DNA of 64,000 nucleotides, taken from contig CAITOF010000011.1 in the NCBI GenBank assembly GCA_903893945.1, positions 1-64,000 of the forward strand, read 5' to 3'. The position numbers were made by a program, and so were the translations under genes. Shown here one piece after another: positions 29,749 through 39,475 of this stretch. The first letter of the stretch is position 1. The number at the start of each line of letters is the position of its first letter. This DNA comes from an uncultured Oxalobacteraceae bacterium (lineage in GTDB: Bacteria; Pseudomonadota; Gammaproteobacteria; Burkholderiales; Burkholderiaceae_D). The notes under the pieces were generated by a model that saw only the letters and a program-made list of their open reading frames with translations, was not told the origin of the DNA and ran no database searches.

Positions 29749-30782
29749 GGGTAGGCATCTGGAATTGTAAAAATATTGTTTTGCAATGCAAAGGTCCGCG
29801 TGACAACCAGTCTGGCGCGATTGTCCGGGTAGGTTTTCGTCACTCCGCTACAGTTAACGTAAGTATTGCCAGCCAGCGTGGTTGTATAGTTGACGTTGAC
29901 CGAGGCAAATTCCATGCAGACCTGAACTGAAATGACATTAACCCAATTCGTGACACTGTTGGCGGGAACATATCGGGCGGCGTAGCCATCATTTGGTACT
30001 GCCATAGAAATTACTGATGGTATGACACCGTAAAGTATCTGCATGTCCATAACCCCTTCAGCAACGGGTTTCGGGTGAGCTGTGTCGCCATTCCCTAAAC
30101 ACATCAGCCGGTTGGTGGCTGTATCGACGTAAAAACGATTAATCGCCAGTGGGCCACTCGGACTGGCCCCAGCGCCGGCGACATTATTGCCCGCGCAATC
30201 GCCGCCGGCACCGGTACTCGCATTGTAGGCCGGCAAGCTATCCGTATTTGCAACAGGTGCTCGCACGTTATTGAGGTTGGTGGCGGCGGGTTGAACCTGA
30301 TACGACAGGGTAATTGAACTGGCACCCGTTGTGCCAGCGCAAGTCCATGGGTAACTCGTAAAACTGGTCGACGAAAATAATCCTTCGCATCCCGCCACAC
30401 CGTGGATTGAATTAAGCCCGGTGCTATAATTGCTGGCACCGCCAAAATACTGCGACAGCAGATCATTCGTTCGAGCATCTTGCATCGCATAAAATTCCTG
30501 GTTGGCCAATGAGCCGCTGACAACGAATTGAGTGTTGCCCATGTCAGGACCGACGTCTGCGTAGCCTGCCAACCTGATATGGTATCCAATGGTGTCAAAA
30601 GCTGCCTGCGCGGTTTCCTGCAATCGTGAATCGTCATCCTGTTGGCCAAAGGCTTTGACATTCGACACATACAGGGTGCCGACAGAGATAACCAGGATTA
30701 ATCCGATAGTTACGGATATCATCAGTTCGACTATTGAAAACCCGTGTTCCTTCTTGATGGTCTTTGATTTTTGCATGGTCAT
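29745..30782 (-). CDS. pilW: type IV minor pilin PilW
   Basis: 345-aa minor pilin with leader and helix KKEHGFSIVELMISVTIGLILV, cleaved before Phe. The following DDDSRLQETAQAAFDTIGYHIRLAGYADVG is characteristic of PilW. An ATG two codons inside (30776) is an alternative start. It sits between pilV and pilX with overlaps or very short gaps and belongs to the minor-pilin complex that primes assembly of the main fibre. Confidence 0.9.
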   Translation of the reverse strand: MTMQKSKTIKKEHGFSIVELMISVTIGLILVISVGTLYVSNVKAFGQQDDDSRLQETAQAAFDTIGYHIRLAGYADVGPDMGNTQFVVSGSLANQEFYAMQDARTNDLLSQYFGGASNYSTGLNSIHGVAGCEGLFSSTSFTSYPWTCAGTTGASSITLSYQVQPAATNLNNVRAPVANTDSLPAYNASTGAGGDCAGNNVAGAGASPSGPLAINRFYVDTATNRLMCLGNGDTAHPKPVAEGVMDMQILYGVIPSVISMAVPNDGYAARYVPANSVTNWVNVISVQVCMEFASVNVNYTTTLAGNTYVNCSGVTKTYPDNRARLVVTRTFALQNNIFTIPDAYP

Positions 30783-30789
30783 AGTCGAT

Positions 30790-31329
30790 TCATGGCATAT
30801 AAGGAACGGTTAGACAACGTACACCGACGACAGGTGTGCCCGGACACGTCGAATCGGTATTGGGCGTGGAGGCTGCCAGTATTTTGTCCTGCCACATGAC
30901 GACGATATTGTATGTATAGGTGGCGCCCGTGACCGGAATGACGGCGCCGGTACCTGACGGCAGCTTCGTTTTAAGTCCGGCATTCCATGCTATCAGGTCC
31001 AGTGTTGCCATTTGTGCTGAATTACAGTCCGATGAAGTACCACAGCCGGGTGCGGTTAACCCAGCCAGTGCAGGAATTGCGGCGGTATAACCGTTGTTCA
31101 ATGTGTACGAACCCGCCTGGACTCCTGCCATATTGGCGCGCATCCTGTCTGACAGTTCGTCAGCCAGAAAAGTTGCCTGTGATCGGCTACTGGCTGTTTT
31201 GTTATATTTCATCGCCGATAGCTGAAGACCTGCAAGTCCAAGCGCACCAACGGCAAGAACCAGAATGGTCATCAGAAGTTCCATCATTGCGAAACCGGCC
31301 AGTCGGTTTGCCTGTCGTTTATTTAGCAT
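30790..31329 (-). CDS. pilV: type IV minor pilin PilV
   Basis: 179-aa minor pilin. MLNKRQANRLAGFAMMELLMTILVLAVGALGLAGLQL is the PilV-type start: the residue after the leader is Phe and Glu5 is kept. SRSQATFLADELSDRMRANMAGVQAG is also family-typical. AAGGA lies ahead of the start on the minus strand. Second gene of the operon, 12 bases after the FimT-like gene. Confidence 0.9.
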   Translation of the reverse strand: MLNKRQANRLAGFAMMELLMTILVLAVGALGLAGLQLSAMKYNKTASSRSQATFLADELSDRMRANMAGVQAGSYTLNNGYTAAIPALAGLTAPGCGTSSDCNSAQMATLDLIAWNAGLKTKLPSGTGAVIPVTGATYTYNIVVMWQDKILAASTPNTDSTCPGTPVVGVRCLTVPYMP

Positions 31330-31341
31330 CGTTATGCGTCC

Positions 31342-31947
31342 TTAAGTGCCACAAATAGTGTCAGCAGCATATTGCGTCGCTGTATCGACCCGTGGTCGGC
31401 CCTGTGAGTTTATACATATGTATTTACAGTTGGTTGTGGCAGTGGTCCCGCCAGGGCAAACTGTAATGATCGAGCCGGTAAACGTCGGCCCGGGTCGTCC
31501 ATTGCTGAAAAAAGTCACACTGTTTGTCATCGCGTTACCGGTAGGTACGTTGGCAGTATCAGCATTGGTAAAAGGTGAATAGGCTCTTATTACCGCTTCG
31601 CCTGCATCGACCACCGCATTGTAATTGGGATCATAAAAAACAATCCAACCCGATTCCCAACCAGCGGCGGCAGTCGAACAGTTCGCCTGGTCGGTACTTC
31701 GGCACATGGTGACGCCATAACCTGATTTGATCGCTTCACTTCGAGCCAGATTGATCGCTCCGACCAGTTTTTCGACGTCAGACGCAACGTGCGAGAATTG
31801 CACCACATTGGTCAGTGCGGGTGCTGCGATACCTAACAAGACAGCCGAAATGACAATGGTAATAAGTATCTCGATAAGGGTAAATCCGTTCGCCCGCGGA
31901 GGAAAAGGGATTTGTTTGTTGGCGGGTCGTTGCGTAATCAATGACAT
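31342..31947 (-). CDS. fimT: type IV pilin-like FimT/FimU (GspH family)
   Basis: 201-aa pseudopilin opening the minor-pilin operon. The leader is long (about 20 residues, MSLITQRPANKQIPFPPRANG) and is followed by FTLIEILITIVISAVLLGIAAPA. The GspH-like core includes INLARSEAIKSGYGVTMC and GWESGWIVFYDP, and ends with the common INSQGRPRV. In other bacteria FimT or FimU proteins assist pilus priming or DNA binding in transformation; which applies here cannot be told. Confidence 0.88.
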   Translation of the reverse strand: MSLITQRPANKQIPFPPRANGFTLIEILITIVISAVLLGIAAPALTNVVQFSHVASDVEKLVGAINLARSEAIKSGYGVTMCRSTDQANCSTAAAGWESGWIVFYDPNYNAVVDAGEAVIRAYSPFTNADTANVPTGNAMTNSVTFFSNGRPGPTFTGSIITVCPGGTTATTNCKYICINSQGRPRVDTATQYAADTICGT

Positions 31948-32131
31948 ATCTTAGTTCCAGTTATGTTTAGCCCAGATATTTTGTACGGATTTAAAGCCAT
32001 TGCACAGTAATGTACATTAACCCAGAGAAACATTGAATTCCACTGGTCAGCCGAAATTGACCGCTTGTCGTGCAGCCCAGCAAGTTTCAGTAACAAACCA
32101 CGGAATATGGTTTTATTAAAATTATAATTAT

Positions 32132-32629
32132 TTATATAAGGTCAACTGATTTTTTGACCTTTTGGTCGGCCAGCGCGTTTAGCAGTGTCTGGACCGTTCC
32201 CTGATCCGGGATGGCCATATCAGGAGCGATTTCGGCGAGCGGCACCAACACGAAGGCACGCAGGTGCATGCGTGGGTGGGGCACCTGCAGGTCTGGGGCA
32301 TCGATAACCTGCTGGTCATACAGCAGCAGATCACAGTCGAGTGTGCGTGGCGCATTCAGATAAGAACGAACCCGTCCGAACTGCTGTTCGATGGCCTGGA
32401 GTCCGGCCAATAATTCAGCGGGCGTAAGCAGAGTCCCAATTTCAGCAACCGCATTCAGGTAATCGTCGCCATCGGCGTCCACAGGCGCGGTGACATAGAC
32501 CGCCGACGTCTTTGTAACTGTGGTGTGCGGCAGCTTTCGCAGTGCGTTCACGGCAGCGCTGATGGTTTCCAGCCGGTTGCCCAAATTGGCACCGAGGCCG
32601 ATATACGCGGTGTGTTGCTGGGCAATCAT
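32132..32629 (-). CDS. folK: 6-hydroxymethyl-7,8-dihydropterin pyrophosphokinase
   Basis: Transfers pyrophosphate from ATP to the pterin in folate synthesis. 165 aa with AYIGLGANLGNRLETI at the start, FGRVRSYLNAPRTLDCDLLLYDQQVI carrying the metal-binding Asp pair, and VPHPRMHLRAFVLVPLAEIAP. The start overlaps the pcnB stop by four bases, a coupling common in proteobacteria. Confidence 0.96.
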   Translation of the reverse strand: MIAQQHTAYIGLGANLGNRLETISAAVNALRKLPHTTVTKTSAVYVTAPVDADGDDYLNAVAEIGTLLTPAELLAGLQAIEQQFGRVRSYLNAPRTLDCDLLLYDQQVIDAPDLQVPHPRMHLRAFVLVPLAEIAPDMAIPDQGTVQTLLNALADQKVKKSVDLI

Positions 32630-34080
32630 TCGGATGGGTTGGGTGAGGCCGGTTTTTTAGGGCGACGGCGACGTTTTTTTGGAGCAGGCGGCAGGCCTGC
32701 CCCGGTTTCCGGAACGTCGCTGTCGGCCACGGGTTTCACGGCCGGTAGTCGTTTCTGACCGTTTTTGGGTGGCGCTTTTTTGCTGGTGCGTTGTGCGTTG
32801 GCGACCGCTGACACCATCAGGGTTTCACGCCCTTCGTAATCGGCAACAAAAAAATCCGTCCACCAGTCCGGCAGTTCCTGGTCGATTTCTCCCGACGCAG
32901 CGCGTAACACCAGAAAATCCAGTCCGGCCCGGAAGCGGGGATGCTCGATCAGTTTATACGGCGATTTTCCGACACGACGGTCAAAGCGCGGCTGCATGGC
33001 CCAGATATCACGCATGTCGGACGCGATCCGGCGCTGCAGGGCCAGCGAGTCAGTTTGAGTTTGCAGCACGTCGTCAGCCGCCAGGTGCAAGGCCGGGATC
33101 GGGAATTCGCCGGACGCCTGGTAGGCCTGCCATTTTTCGAGTACCTGGTGCCACAGCAATGAGGCAAACAGGAATCCGGGCGAAACGGTTTTACCCTGTT
33201 TTACACGGTCATCCGTATTGGTGAGTGCCAGCGTGACAAATTTGGCGCCGAGCGGCTGTTCCAGTACGACATCGAGCAACGGCAGCAGGCCATGGTGCAA
33301 GCCTTCCAGGCGTAACTGTTTTAAGCAGGCAAGCGATTGGCCGCTGAAAAGCAGTTTCAGCATTTCGTCAAAAACCCGAGCCGCCGGCACATTGTCGATC
33401 AGGGACGCCATCACGGCAATCGGCGCGCGTGTTGCCGGTGCGATCTCAAACCCGAGTTTTGCGGCAAAGCGCACCACGCGCAGCATGCGCACCGGATCTT
33501 CGCGGTAACGTGCTTCGGGCTGACCAATGATGCGCAGCGTTTTTTTGCGTATGTCGGCAATTCCGCCGTGGTAGTCCAGCACCGTCTGTGTCGCCGGATC
33601 GTAATACATGGCGTTAATGGTAAAGTCGCGCCGTGTGGCATCTTCGGGTTGTTCGCCGAAGGTGTTGTCCCTTAATACGCGACCGAATTCGTCTTTCGGC
33701 GCCCCGTCAGTGGCTGCACCGCGAAAGGTGGTAACTTCGATCAGATCGGATCCGAACATGACGTGGACGATCTGGAAGCGTTTGCCGATGATAAAGGCCC
33801 GGCGGAACAGGCGTTTGACCTGCTCTGGCGTGGCGTTGGTGGCGATATCAAAATCCTTGGGCTTGACGCCCAGAAGCAGATCTCGCACCGCACCGCCCAC
33901 GAGGAAGGCTTTAAAGCCGGCGTCCTGCAAGGTGCTGGTGACCCGGACCGCATTGCCGGACACAAGGTCAGGATTAATGCCATGTTCTCTGGCCGTCAGC
34001 GTCTTGAGTCTGGGCGTCGCCGATTTTGAGGGTGAGGTATCACCACTGCCAAAGATTTTACTGATGAGTCGCTTAATCAT
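32626..34080 (-). CDS. pcnB: poly(A) polymerase I
   Basis: Adds 3' poly(A) tails that mark RNAs for decay. The nucleotidyltransferase core has FLVGGAVRDLLLGVKPKDFDIATNATPEQVKRLF (residues about 60-95), with the catalytic Asp pair in DFD, then RDFTINAMYYDP and EDPVRMLRVVRFAAKLGFEI. The C-terminal tail from about residue 430 is basic and Pro-rich, probably for RNA contact. 484 aa is normal for betaproteobacteria. Coupled by overlap to folK and six bases from the HAD gene. Confidence 0.95.
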   Translation of the reverse strand: MIKRLISKIFGSGDTSPSKSATPRLKTLTAREHGINPDLVSGNAVRVTSTLQDAGFKAFLVGGAVRDLLLGVKPKDFDIATNATPEQVKRLFRRAFIIGKRFQIVHVMFGSDLIEVTTFRGAATDGAPKDEFGRVLRDNTFGEQPEDATRRDFTINAMYYDPATQTVLDYHGGIADIRKKTLRIIGQPEARYREDPVRMLRVVRFAAKLGFEIAPATRAPIAVMASLIDNVPAARVFDEMLKLLFSGQSLACLKQLRLEGLHHGLLPLLDVVLEQPLGAKFVTLALTNTDDRVKQGKTVSPGFLFASLLWHQVLEKWQAYQASGEFPIPALHLAADDVLQTQTDSLALQRRIASDMRDIWAMQPRFDRRVGKSPYKLIEHPRFRAGLDFLVLRAASGEIDQELPDWWTDFFVADYEGRETLMVSAVANAQRTSKKAPPKNGQKRLPAVKPVADSDVPETGAGLPPAPKKRRRRPKKPASPNPSE

Positions 34081-34086
34081 ACCGGT

Positions 34087-34767
34087 TCATGCCGATTCGT
34101 TAAATAGTCTTAATACGGGCCAGCCAGAGCGTTGTGCATGGGCTGTCAATTTGGGGTCGGGGTTGGTCGCAACCGGGTGGCTAACCAGTTCCAGCAATGG
34201 AATGTCGTTGTGCGAGTCACTGTAAAAATAGGTGCGCTCAAAACTGTTAAGCGATTTGTTCTGCTGGTGCAGCCAGTCCATCAAGTGTTTTACCTTCCCG
34301 ATACCGGATGTCGGTGAACCTGCAAGTTTACCTGTAATTCGACCCTCTTTGGAATATTCCGGCAGCGCCGCGATCAATTGCTCAAATCCGAGCGCTTTGG
34401 CAATAGGTTCTGTCACAAACCGGTTGGTCGCGGTAATCATCAGTTTCAGATCATTTTTATGGCGTGCCAGCAGTCGATGTGCTTCGGGCAGCAGCGCCGG
34501 CTGAATCACTTCCAGCATGAATAACTGGTGCATGGTTGCCAGCTGTTCGGGTGAAAACTGCGACAGGGTGTTGAGGGTGAACTCCAGGTATTCTCTGGGG
34601 TCCAGGGTGCCTGCCTGGTATTGCGCATAGAATTCTTTATTGCATTGCTCAAAATAACCGCGGTCTACGGCGCCTATGCTGCACAGGAACTGTCCCCATT
34701 CGTAATCCGAATCGATCGGCAGCAGGGTATGATCCAAATCAAAAATGGCGAGGCGCTGTTTATCCAT
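34087..34767 (-). CDS. HAD-superfamily phosphatase (SerB-like, IB subfamily)
   Basis: 226-aa cytosolic hydrolase. HAD motif I is FDLDHTLLP with nucleophile and acid Asp, motif II is the TATN segment in MITATNRFV, motif III includes Lys near GIGKVKHL, and motif IV is DSHNDIPLLE. The IB-type helical cap lies between motifs I and II. Family members act on phosphoserine or related small phosphates, but the real substrate is unknown. Between pcnB and hda, overlapping hda by eight bases. Confidence 0.9.
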   Translation of the reverse strand: MDKQRLAIFDLDHTLLPIDSDYEWGQFLCSIGAVDRGYFEQCNKEFYAQYQAGTLDPREYLEFTLNTLSQFSPEQLATMHQLFMLEVIQPALLPEAHRLLARHKNDLKLMITATNRFVTEPIAKALGFEQLIAALPEYSKEGRITGKLAGSPTSGIGKVKHLMDWLHQQNKSLNSFERTYFYSDSHNDIPLLELVSHPVATNPDPKLTAHAQRSGWPVLRLFNESA

Positions 34768-35452
34768 TAAGGTCTCTTTGTTGTTGCATCACTTCACGGA
34801 GAAACGGCAAGGTGATGGGTCGTTTAATTTCCATTGCATGGTTGATCAATGCGTCAAGCAGCCCGGCAAGCGAAGGCATATCGCGATGAAAGTGGGTGAT
34901 CAGGTAGGGCAATACACCCTCCGGTATGGTGACGCCACGCGCACTGGCAGCATTTTCCAGTGCGGCCATTTTTTCCTGATCGGTCAAGCCGTGCAACTGG
35001 TAAATCAGTCCCCAGCCCAGACGGGTACGCAAATCGTCCCGTACGGTCAACAAGGCTGGCGGTAATGAACCCGCTGCAACAAAAAAGGCATTGTGTTCCT
35101 TGATCTGGTTAAACAAATTAAACGCCGCTATCTGCTGGTTGTCGCTGAGCAACTCACAATCATCGAGCAAATATAAATTGATTTCAGTGCTGTAGTCAAA
35201 CTCGGTCAGCGCGGCTGTTGCATTTATAGAGCGTGCATGGCCTGTCGTGTCATGGTCGCTCAGTGCGCGCAGCAGATGCGATTTTCCGGAACCGGTTTCG
35301 CCCCATAAATAGGCGGCGCGCTCACCGAAACTGCCAGGCAGGCGTTGTTGGAAACGTCGTAACAGTTCCACCACTTCAGCATGCTGACCAACGACAAATG
35401 AGTCTAACGTTTCCGGACGGTGAACATCGAGTTCCAGCAGCAATTGTTTCAT
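34760..35452 (-). CDS. hda: DnaA regulatory inactivator Hda
   Basis: AAA+ protein that, with the sliding clamp, promotes ATP hydrolysis by DnaA after initiation. The 230-aa product begins MKQLLLELDVHRPETLDSFVVGQHAEVVE; the QLLLEL near the start is in the place of the clamp-binding motif. Walker A is GETGSGKSHLLRAL (residues about 50-63), the Walker B region is YLLDDCELL, and the arginine-finger segment reads RTRLGWGLIYQL. The start overlaps the upstream PerM gene by four bases. Confidence 0.92.
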   Translation of the reverse strand: MKQLLLELDVHRPETLDSFVVGQHAEVVELLRRFQQRLPGSFGERAAYLWGETGSGKSHLLRALSDHDTTGHARSINATAALTEFDYSTEINLYLLDDCELLSDNQQIAAFNLFNQIKEHNAFFVAAGSLPPALLTVRDDLRTRLGWGLIYQLHGLTDQEKMAALENAASARGVTIPEGVLPYLITHFHRDMPSLAGLLDALINHAMEIKRPITLPFLREVMQQQRDLNG

Positions 35453-36528
35453 GGGGTGGTGTAAAAGGGACTTTGATAATAAAGATTACGCAAATGTTTC
35501 AGTGCCACCGAGGTAATCGCCGAGGCAGGCAGGGCGAGCAGTACCCCGATAAAACCGAATAACTGCCCGAAAGCGAGCAGGGCAAAAATCACCGCTAACG
35601 GCGGCAAACCAATGCGCTCGCCGACTAGCTGGGGTGTCAGATAAAAGCCTTCCAGCAGCTGGCCGATGCCATAAATGATGCCGACCATAATCAGTCCGTG
35701 CAGGGGATCGGTTTGCAGGACGGCACCCACCAGCGCCAGGCATAACCCGAAGCCAAAACCGATGTACGGAATAAAGACCAGCAAGCCTGTGAGTATGCCG
35801 ACCGGCAGCGCCACCGAGAACCCGGCCAGCGTCAGCGAACATGAATAATATGCGGCGAGCAGGAACATCACCAGCAGCTGACCGCGTAAATATTGCGCCA
35901 GCAGGTCATCGGTTTCCTTGATCAGGTTGATGGTTTTGCCGGCCCAGCGGCGGGGTACCGCTTTATGCAGTCGTTTCGTGATGGCATGCCAGTCCAGCAG
36001 CAAATAATAGAGCACCATGGGAATCAGGAACAGATTGGCGATCAATCCGAGCAGTGCGGTTCCGCCCACCCGAATCGAGGAAATTGCCGAGGCCGCAATC
36101 TTCTGGCCACTGTCGGCAATATGCTGGGTAATCAGCTGTTTGATGCTGGCACTGTCCAACTGCACATGAATATTGTATTGCTGCAGGTATGGCTCGAGCA
36201 CGGCACTGAGCTGGTCGATAAATTTCGGAATCTGGTCCTGTAGCAGGGGGAATTCATTTTCGACGACCGGCAATACGATCAGTATCAATGCAAGAACCGA
36301 TGAAAAAAGCACAAACATGGCGATAAAGACAGCGATGAACCGGGGCAGCGACCATTGTTTAATTTTAATTCTGCACAGTCGGTCCACCAGTGGATTTAAC
36401 GTATATGCCAGAATGGCTCCCGCGACAAACGGCATCAACACCGGCCCGAGAATCACCAGAAACAGGACCAGCGCAATGCCTACCAGCAGCCAGATCGCAG
36501 TTTGAAATTGTTCTTTAGTAAAGTTCAT
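35449..36528 (-). CDS. AI-2E/PerM family transporter
   Basis: 359-aa integral membrane protein with about eight helices: two near the N-terminus (residues 10-45), one near 60-85, then, after a periplasmic stretch ending AASAISSIRVGG, a cluster from 150 to 340. GILTGLLVFIPYIGFGFGL and EGFYLTPQLVGERIGLPPLAVIFALLAFGQLFGFIGVLLALPASA are the family signature. Members export varied small solutes; no substrate can be named. First gene of the PerM-hda-HAD-pcnB-folK run, divergent from purM. Confidence 0.92.
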   Translation of the reverse strand: MNFTKEQFQTAIWLLVGIALVLFLVILGPVLMPFVAGAILAYTLNPLVDRLCRIKIKQWSLPRFIAVFIAMFVLFSSVLALILIVLPVVENEFPLLQDQIPKFIDQLSAVLEPYLQQYNIHVQLDSASIKQLITQHIADSGQKIAASAISSIRVGGTALLGLIANLFLIPMVLYYLLLDWHAITKRLHKAVPRRWAGKTINLIKETDDLLAQYLRGQLLVMFLLAAYYSCSLTLAGFSVALPVGILTGLLVFIPYIGFGFGLCLALVGAVLQTDPLHGLIMVGIIYGIGQLLEGFYLTPQLVGERIGLPPLAVIFALLAFGQLFGFIGVLLALPASAITSVALKHLRNLYYQSPFYTTP

Positions 36529-36688
36529 GGGCTGTTCGCAGGTTTAGGTTTTTTCGCGGGCTTTTTGGGTTAAAATGCGGGTCTTTATCGACATACGGCA
36601 ATTCGTTGTATAAGTGTTGAATTTTAACCGATAGAATTGCTTTTCAACTATTTTTAGCGCTTCCTTCCCGAAAACATAGCCAGATACC

Positions 36689-37732
36689 ATGACTACCACC
36701 TCCAAAGTTCCTCTTTCCTACCGCGATGCTGGCGTTGATATAGACGCCGGTGATGCCTTGATCGATGTTATAAAGCCCTACGCGAAACGGACCCTGCGTG
36801 AAGGCGTGCTCGCCGGTATTGGTGGATTTGGTGCCCTGTTTGAAGTCAGCAAAAAGTTCAGGGAACCCGTTCTGGTCGCCGGAACCGATGGGGTTGGCAC
36901 CAAACTCAAGCTTGCTTTTCATCTGAATCGTCATGATACCGTAGGTATTGATCTGGTCGCGATGAGCGTCAACGACATTCTGGTACAGGGCGCAGAACCG
37001 TTATTTTTTCTGGACTACTTCGCGTGCGGCAAACTGAACGTCGCAGCGGCGGCGGATGTGATCAAGGGGATAGCACTGGGCTGTGAGCAGGCCGGCTGCG
37101 CATTGATCGGTGGCGAAACCGCCGAAATGCCGTCGATGTACCCGGACGGTGAATACGATCTTGCCGGGTTTGCGGTGGGCGCTGTTGAAAAATCCCGCAT
37201 TATTGATGGCACCCGGATTAAGCCCGGCGATGTCGTCTTGGGGCTGGCATCGTCGGGGGCCCATTCGAACGGTTATTCACTGGTCCGCAAGATTATCGAC
37301 GTCGCACAACCTGACCTGAACAGCGATTTCCACGGGCAGAAGCTGGCCGATGTATTAATGGCGCCGACACGCATTTACGTAAAGCCGCTGCTGGCGCTGA
37401 TTGCCTCGCTCGACGTCAAGGGCATGGCGCACATTACCGGTGGTGGGCTGGTTGAAAATGTGCCGCGCGTACTGGGAACAAATCTGACGGCAGTACTGGA
37501 TCATTCCAAATGGGTCATGCCACCTTTGTTTGCCTGGTTGCAGGAGCACGGCAAGGTCGCCGATGCGGAAATGCATCGTGTCTTTAATTGCGGAATCGGC
37601 ATGGTTGTTATCGTCGCGAAGGACGACGCAGCGGCGGCGATGGCGCAGCTCACGGCGGCAGGCGAGCAGGTGTGGCAGATCGGTGAAATCCGCGCGCGTA
37701 TCGGTGATGAAGCGCAGACCCAGGTTATCTGA
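36689..37732 (+). CDS. purM: phosphoribosylformylglycinamidine cyclo-ligase
   Basis: AIR synthetase, fifth step of purine synthesis. 347 aa with [71 protein letters not shown] and [12 protein letters not shown], all family signatures of the ATP-binding PurM fold. Divergent from the PerM gene, as in many Burkholderiales. It is followed by a clear terminator. Confidence 0.97.
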   Translation: MTTTSKVPLSYRDAGVDIDAGDALIDVIKPYAKRTLREGVLAGIGGFGALFEVSKKFREPVLVAGTDGVGTKLKLAFHLNRHDTVGIDLVAMSVNDILVQGAEPLFFLDYFACGKLNVAAAADVIKGIALGCEQAGCALIGGETAEMPSMYPDGEYDLAGFAVGAVEKSRIIDGTRIKPGDVVLGLASSGAHSNGYSLVRKIIDVAQPDLNSDFHGQKLADVLMAPTRIYVKPLLALIASLDVKGMAHITGGGLVENVPRVLGTNLTAVLDHSKWVMPPLFAWLQEHGKVADAEMHRVFNCGIGMVVIVAKDDAAAAMAQLTAAGEQVWQIGEIRARIGDEAQTQVI

Positions 37733-37828
37733 TTTGCGCGCCACAGGTGGTCCGACGGACTTTATCCGGCCGGACTGTTGCATCGCCGCGCCAGACTGGC
37801 GGCCGCCTCTGGTGTGGAATTACAATTT

Positions 37829-37851
37829 AAGCTCCTGACAGGGGCTTTTTT
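37829..37851 (+). terminator. rho-independent terminator after purM
   Basis: AAGCTCCT pairs with AGGGGCTT (one T-G pair) across a GAC loop, followed by six T. It lies between purM and the small membrane protein gene. Confidence 0.8.
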
Positions 37852-37880
37852 AATCGTAGTAAATTTACAACAAACTTCCC

Positions 37881-38129
37881 ATGAATGAAATCGACACGCT
37901 GACCACCCTTGGATTTACGTTGCCTACGCCGGCCTACCTGCTCGGCGCCATCGTGTTTGGGCTGATCGGCTTTGTCGCCTATCGTTACGGGAAAAAAACC
38001 GCGCACCCGCATGTGCGGTGGATAGGACTTGCGCTGATGCTGTATCCGTATGCCATTTCAGAGACCTGGCAGATGTACCTGGTGGGCTTTGCGTTATGTG
38101 CAGCTTGTTATTATTATCGCAATCATTAA
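37881..38129 (+). CDS. small membrane protein, conserved hypothetical
   Basis: 82-aa protein with three hydrophobic helices (residues about 17-35, 46-62 and 64-78) separated by the basic loop YRYGKKTAHPHVRW. It resembles short betaproteobacterial membrane proteins often found near recA, but I cannot name a family or function. An AC-rich leader gives no strong ribosome site. The coding frame has normal codon use and sits alone between the purM terminator and the recA promoter. Confidence 0.65.
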   Translation: MNEIDTLTTLGFTLPTPAYLLGAIVFGLIGFVAYRYGKKTAHPHVRWIGLALMLYPYAISETWQMYLVGFALCAACYYYRNH

Positions 38130-38201
38130 ATGGTATTAATGATAATTTAAGTGATATTATTGTCCATGTTTTCGGTGTTGAAGCAACATTTTCTGGATTT
38201 T

Positions 38202-38230
38202 TTGACTTTTTAACTGTTTTTTTATACAGT
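38202..38230 (+). promoter_or_regulatory. recA promoter with LexA box
   Basis: TTGACT (38202-38207) and TACAGT (38225-38230) are separated by 17 bases. A consensus LexA site, CTGT-N8-ACAG, occupies 38214-38229 and covers the -10, so LexA binding should block polymerase until DNA damage. Confidence 0.88.
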
Positions 38231-38320
38231 AGTTAAAAATTACAGTAGAATACGATTTATCGAAAAAAAGCGTAACGAATCCACGCCGAATCACTACTTC
38301 AACCTTTGCTGAGAGAAATC

Positions 38321-39475
38321 ATGGACGACAAAAAAACAATCCCCAACACAGAAAAAGCCAAGGCGCTTGCAGCCGCTTTAGCTCAAATCGAAAAACAATT
38401 CGGCAAAGGTTCTGTCATGCGCATGGCAGATGGCGAAGTGGTTGAAGAAGTACAGGTGGTCTCAACCGGTTCCCTCGGACTGGACATTGCACTTGGCGTC
38501 GGCGGCTTGCCACGCGGTCGTGTGATTGAAATCTACGGTCCGGAATCATCCGGTAAAACGACCCTGGCCTTGCAGGCAATTGCTGAAATGCAGAAAATCG
38601 GTGGCACGTGCGCATTTATCGATGCGGAACATGCGCTTGATGTCGGCTACGCGCAGAAATTGGATGTAAATTTATCGGATCTGCTGATTTCCCAACCGGA
38701 TACCGGCGAGCAGGCGCTGGAAATTGTGGACGCCCTGGTAAGGTCCGGCAGCATTGATCTGGTGGTCATCGACTCGGTTGCGGCATTAACACCCAAAGCG
38801 GAAATCGAAGGCGACATGGGCGCTTCCTTACCTGGTTTGCAGGCACGATTAATGTCGCAGGCGCTGCGTAAATTAACCGGCACGATCAATCGTACCAACA
38901 CACTGGTAATCTTTATTAACCAGATCCGCATGAAAATCGGTGTCATGTTCGGTAATCCGGAAACAACCACAGGCGGAAACGCACTGAAGTTTTATGCATC
39001 GGTGCGTCTGGACATTCGTCGTGTAGGTGGCATTAAATCCGGCGAAGAAGTGATCGGCAATGAGACCAAGGTTAAAGTGGTCAAAAATAAAGTGGCGCCC
39101 CCGTTCAAAGAGGCCCATTTTGACATTATGTATGGTGAAGGAACGTCCCGTGAAGGCGAAATTCTCGACCTTGGATCGGATGCGAAAATTGTTGAAAAAG
39201 CGGGTGCCTGGTACAGCTATAACGGCGAACGTATCGGTCAGGGTAAAGATAATGCGCGTACTTATCTTAAAGAGCGGCCTGCGTTGGCGCGTGAAATCGA
39301 AAATAAGGTACGGGCCCATTTAGGCGTGCCAGAACTTCCCGTCATTGTGGAACCCAAAGTTAGCAGTAAAGCGGCTGCGGCGGCGGCATCGGCGATCGCT
39401 GCCGCGTCATCGGACGACAGTTCAGCTGGTTCAGGTAATGCCACCAAAACAGCAAAAGCTCAGTCTAAAGAATAG
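38321..39475 (+). CDS. recA: recombinase RecA
   Basis: ATP-dependent strand-exchange protein and coprotease for LexA. Starting at ATG 38321 (MDDKKTIPN) with GAGAGAA upstream gives 384 aa. Walker A is GPESSGKTT near residues 73-81; [20 protein letters not shown], the L1/L2 loop regions and [22 protein letters not shown] are intact. The C-terminal tail, from about residue 345, is Ala/Ser-rich and longer than the acidic tail of E. coli RecA. A LexA box overlaps its promoter, and recX overlaps its 3' end. Confidence 0.98.
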   Translation: MDDKKTIPNTEKAKALAAALAQIEKQFGKGSVMRMADGEVVEEVQVVSTGSLGLDIALGVGGLPRGRVIEIYGPESSGKTTLALQAIAEMQKIGGTCAFIDAEHALDVGYAQKLDVNLSDLLISQPDTGEQALEIVDALVRSGSIDLVVIDSVAALTPKAEIEGDMGASLPGLQARLMSQALRKLTGTINRTNTLVIFINQIRMKIGVMFGNPETTTGGNALKFYASVRLDIRRVGGIKSGEEVIGNETKVKVVKNKVAPPFKEAHFDIMYGEGTSREGEILDLGSDAKIVEKAGAWYSYNGERIGQGKDNARTYLKERPALAREIENKVRAHLGVPELPVIVEPKVSSKAAAAAASAIAAASSDDSSAGSGNATKTAKAQSKE

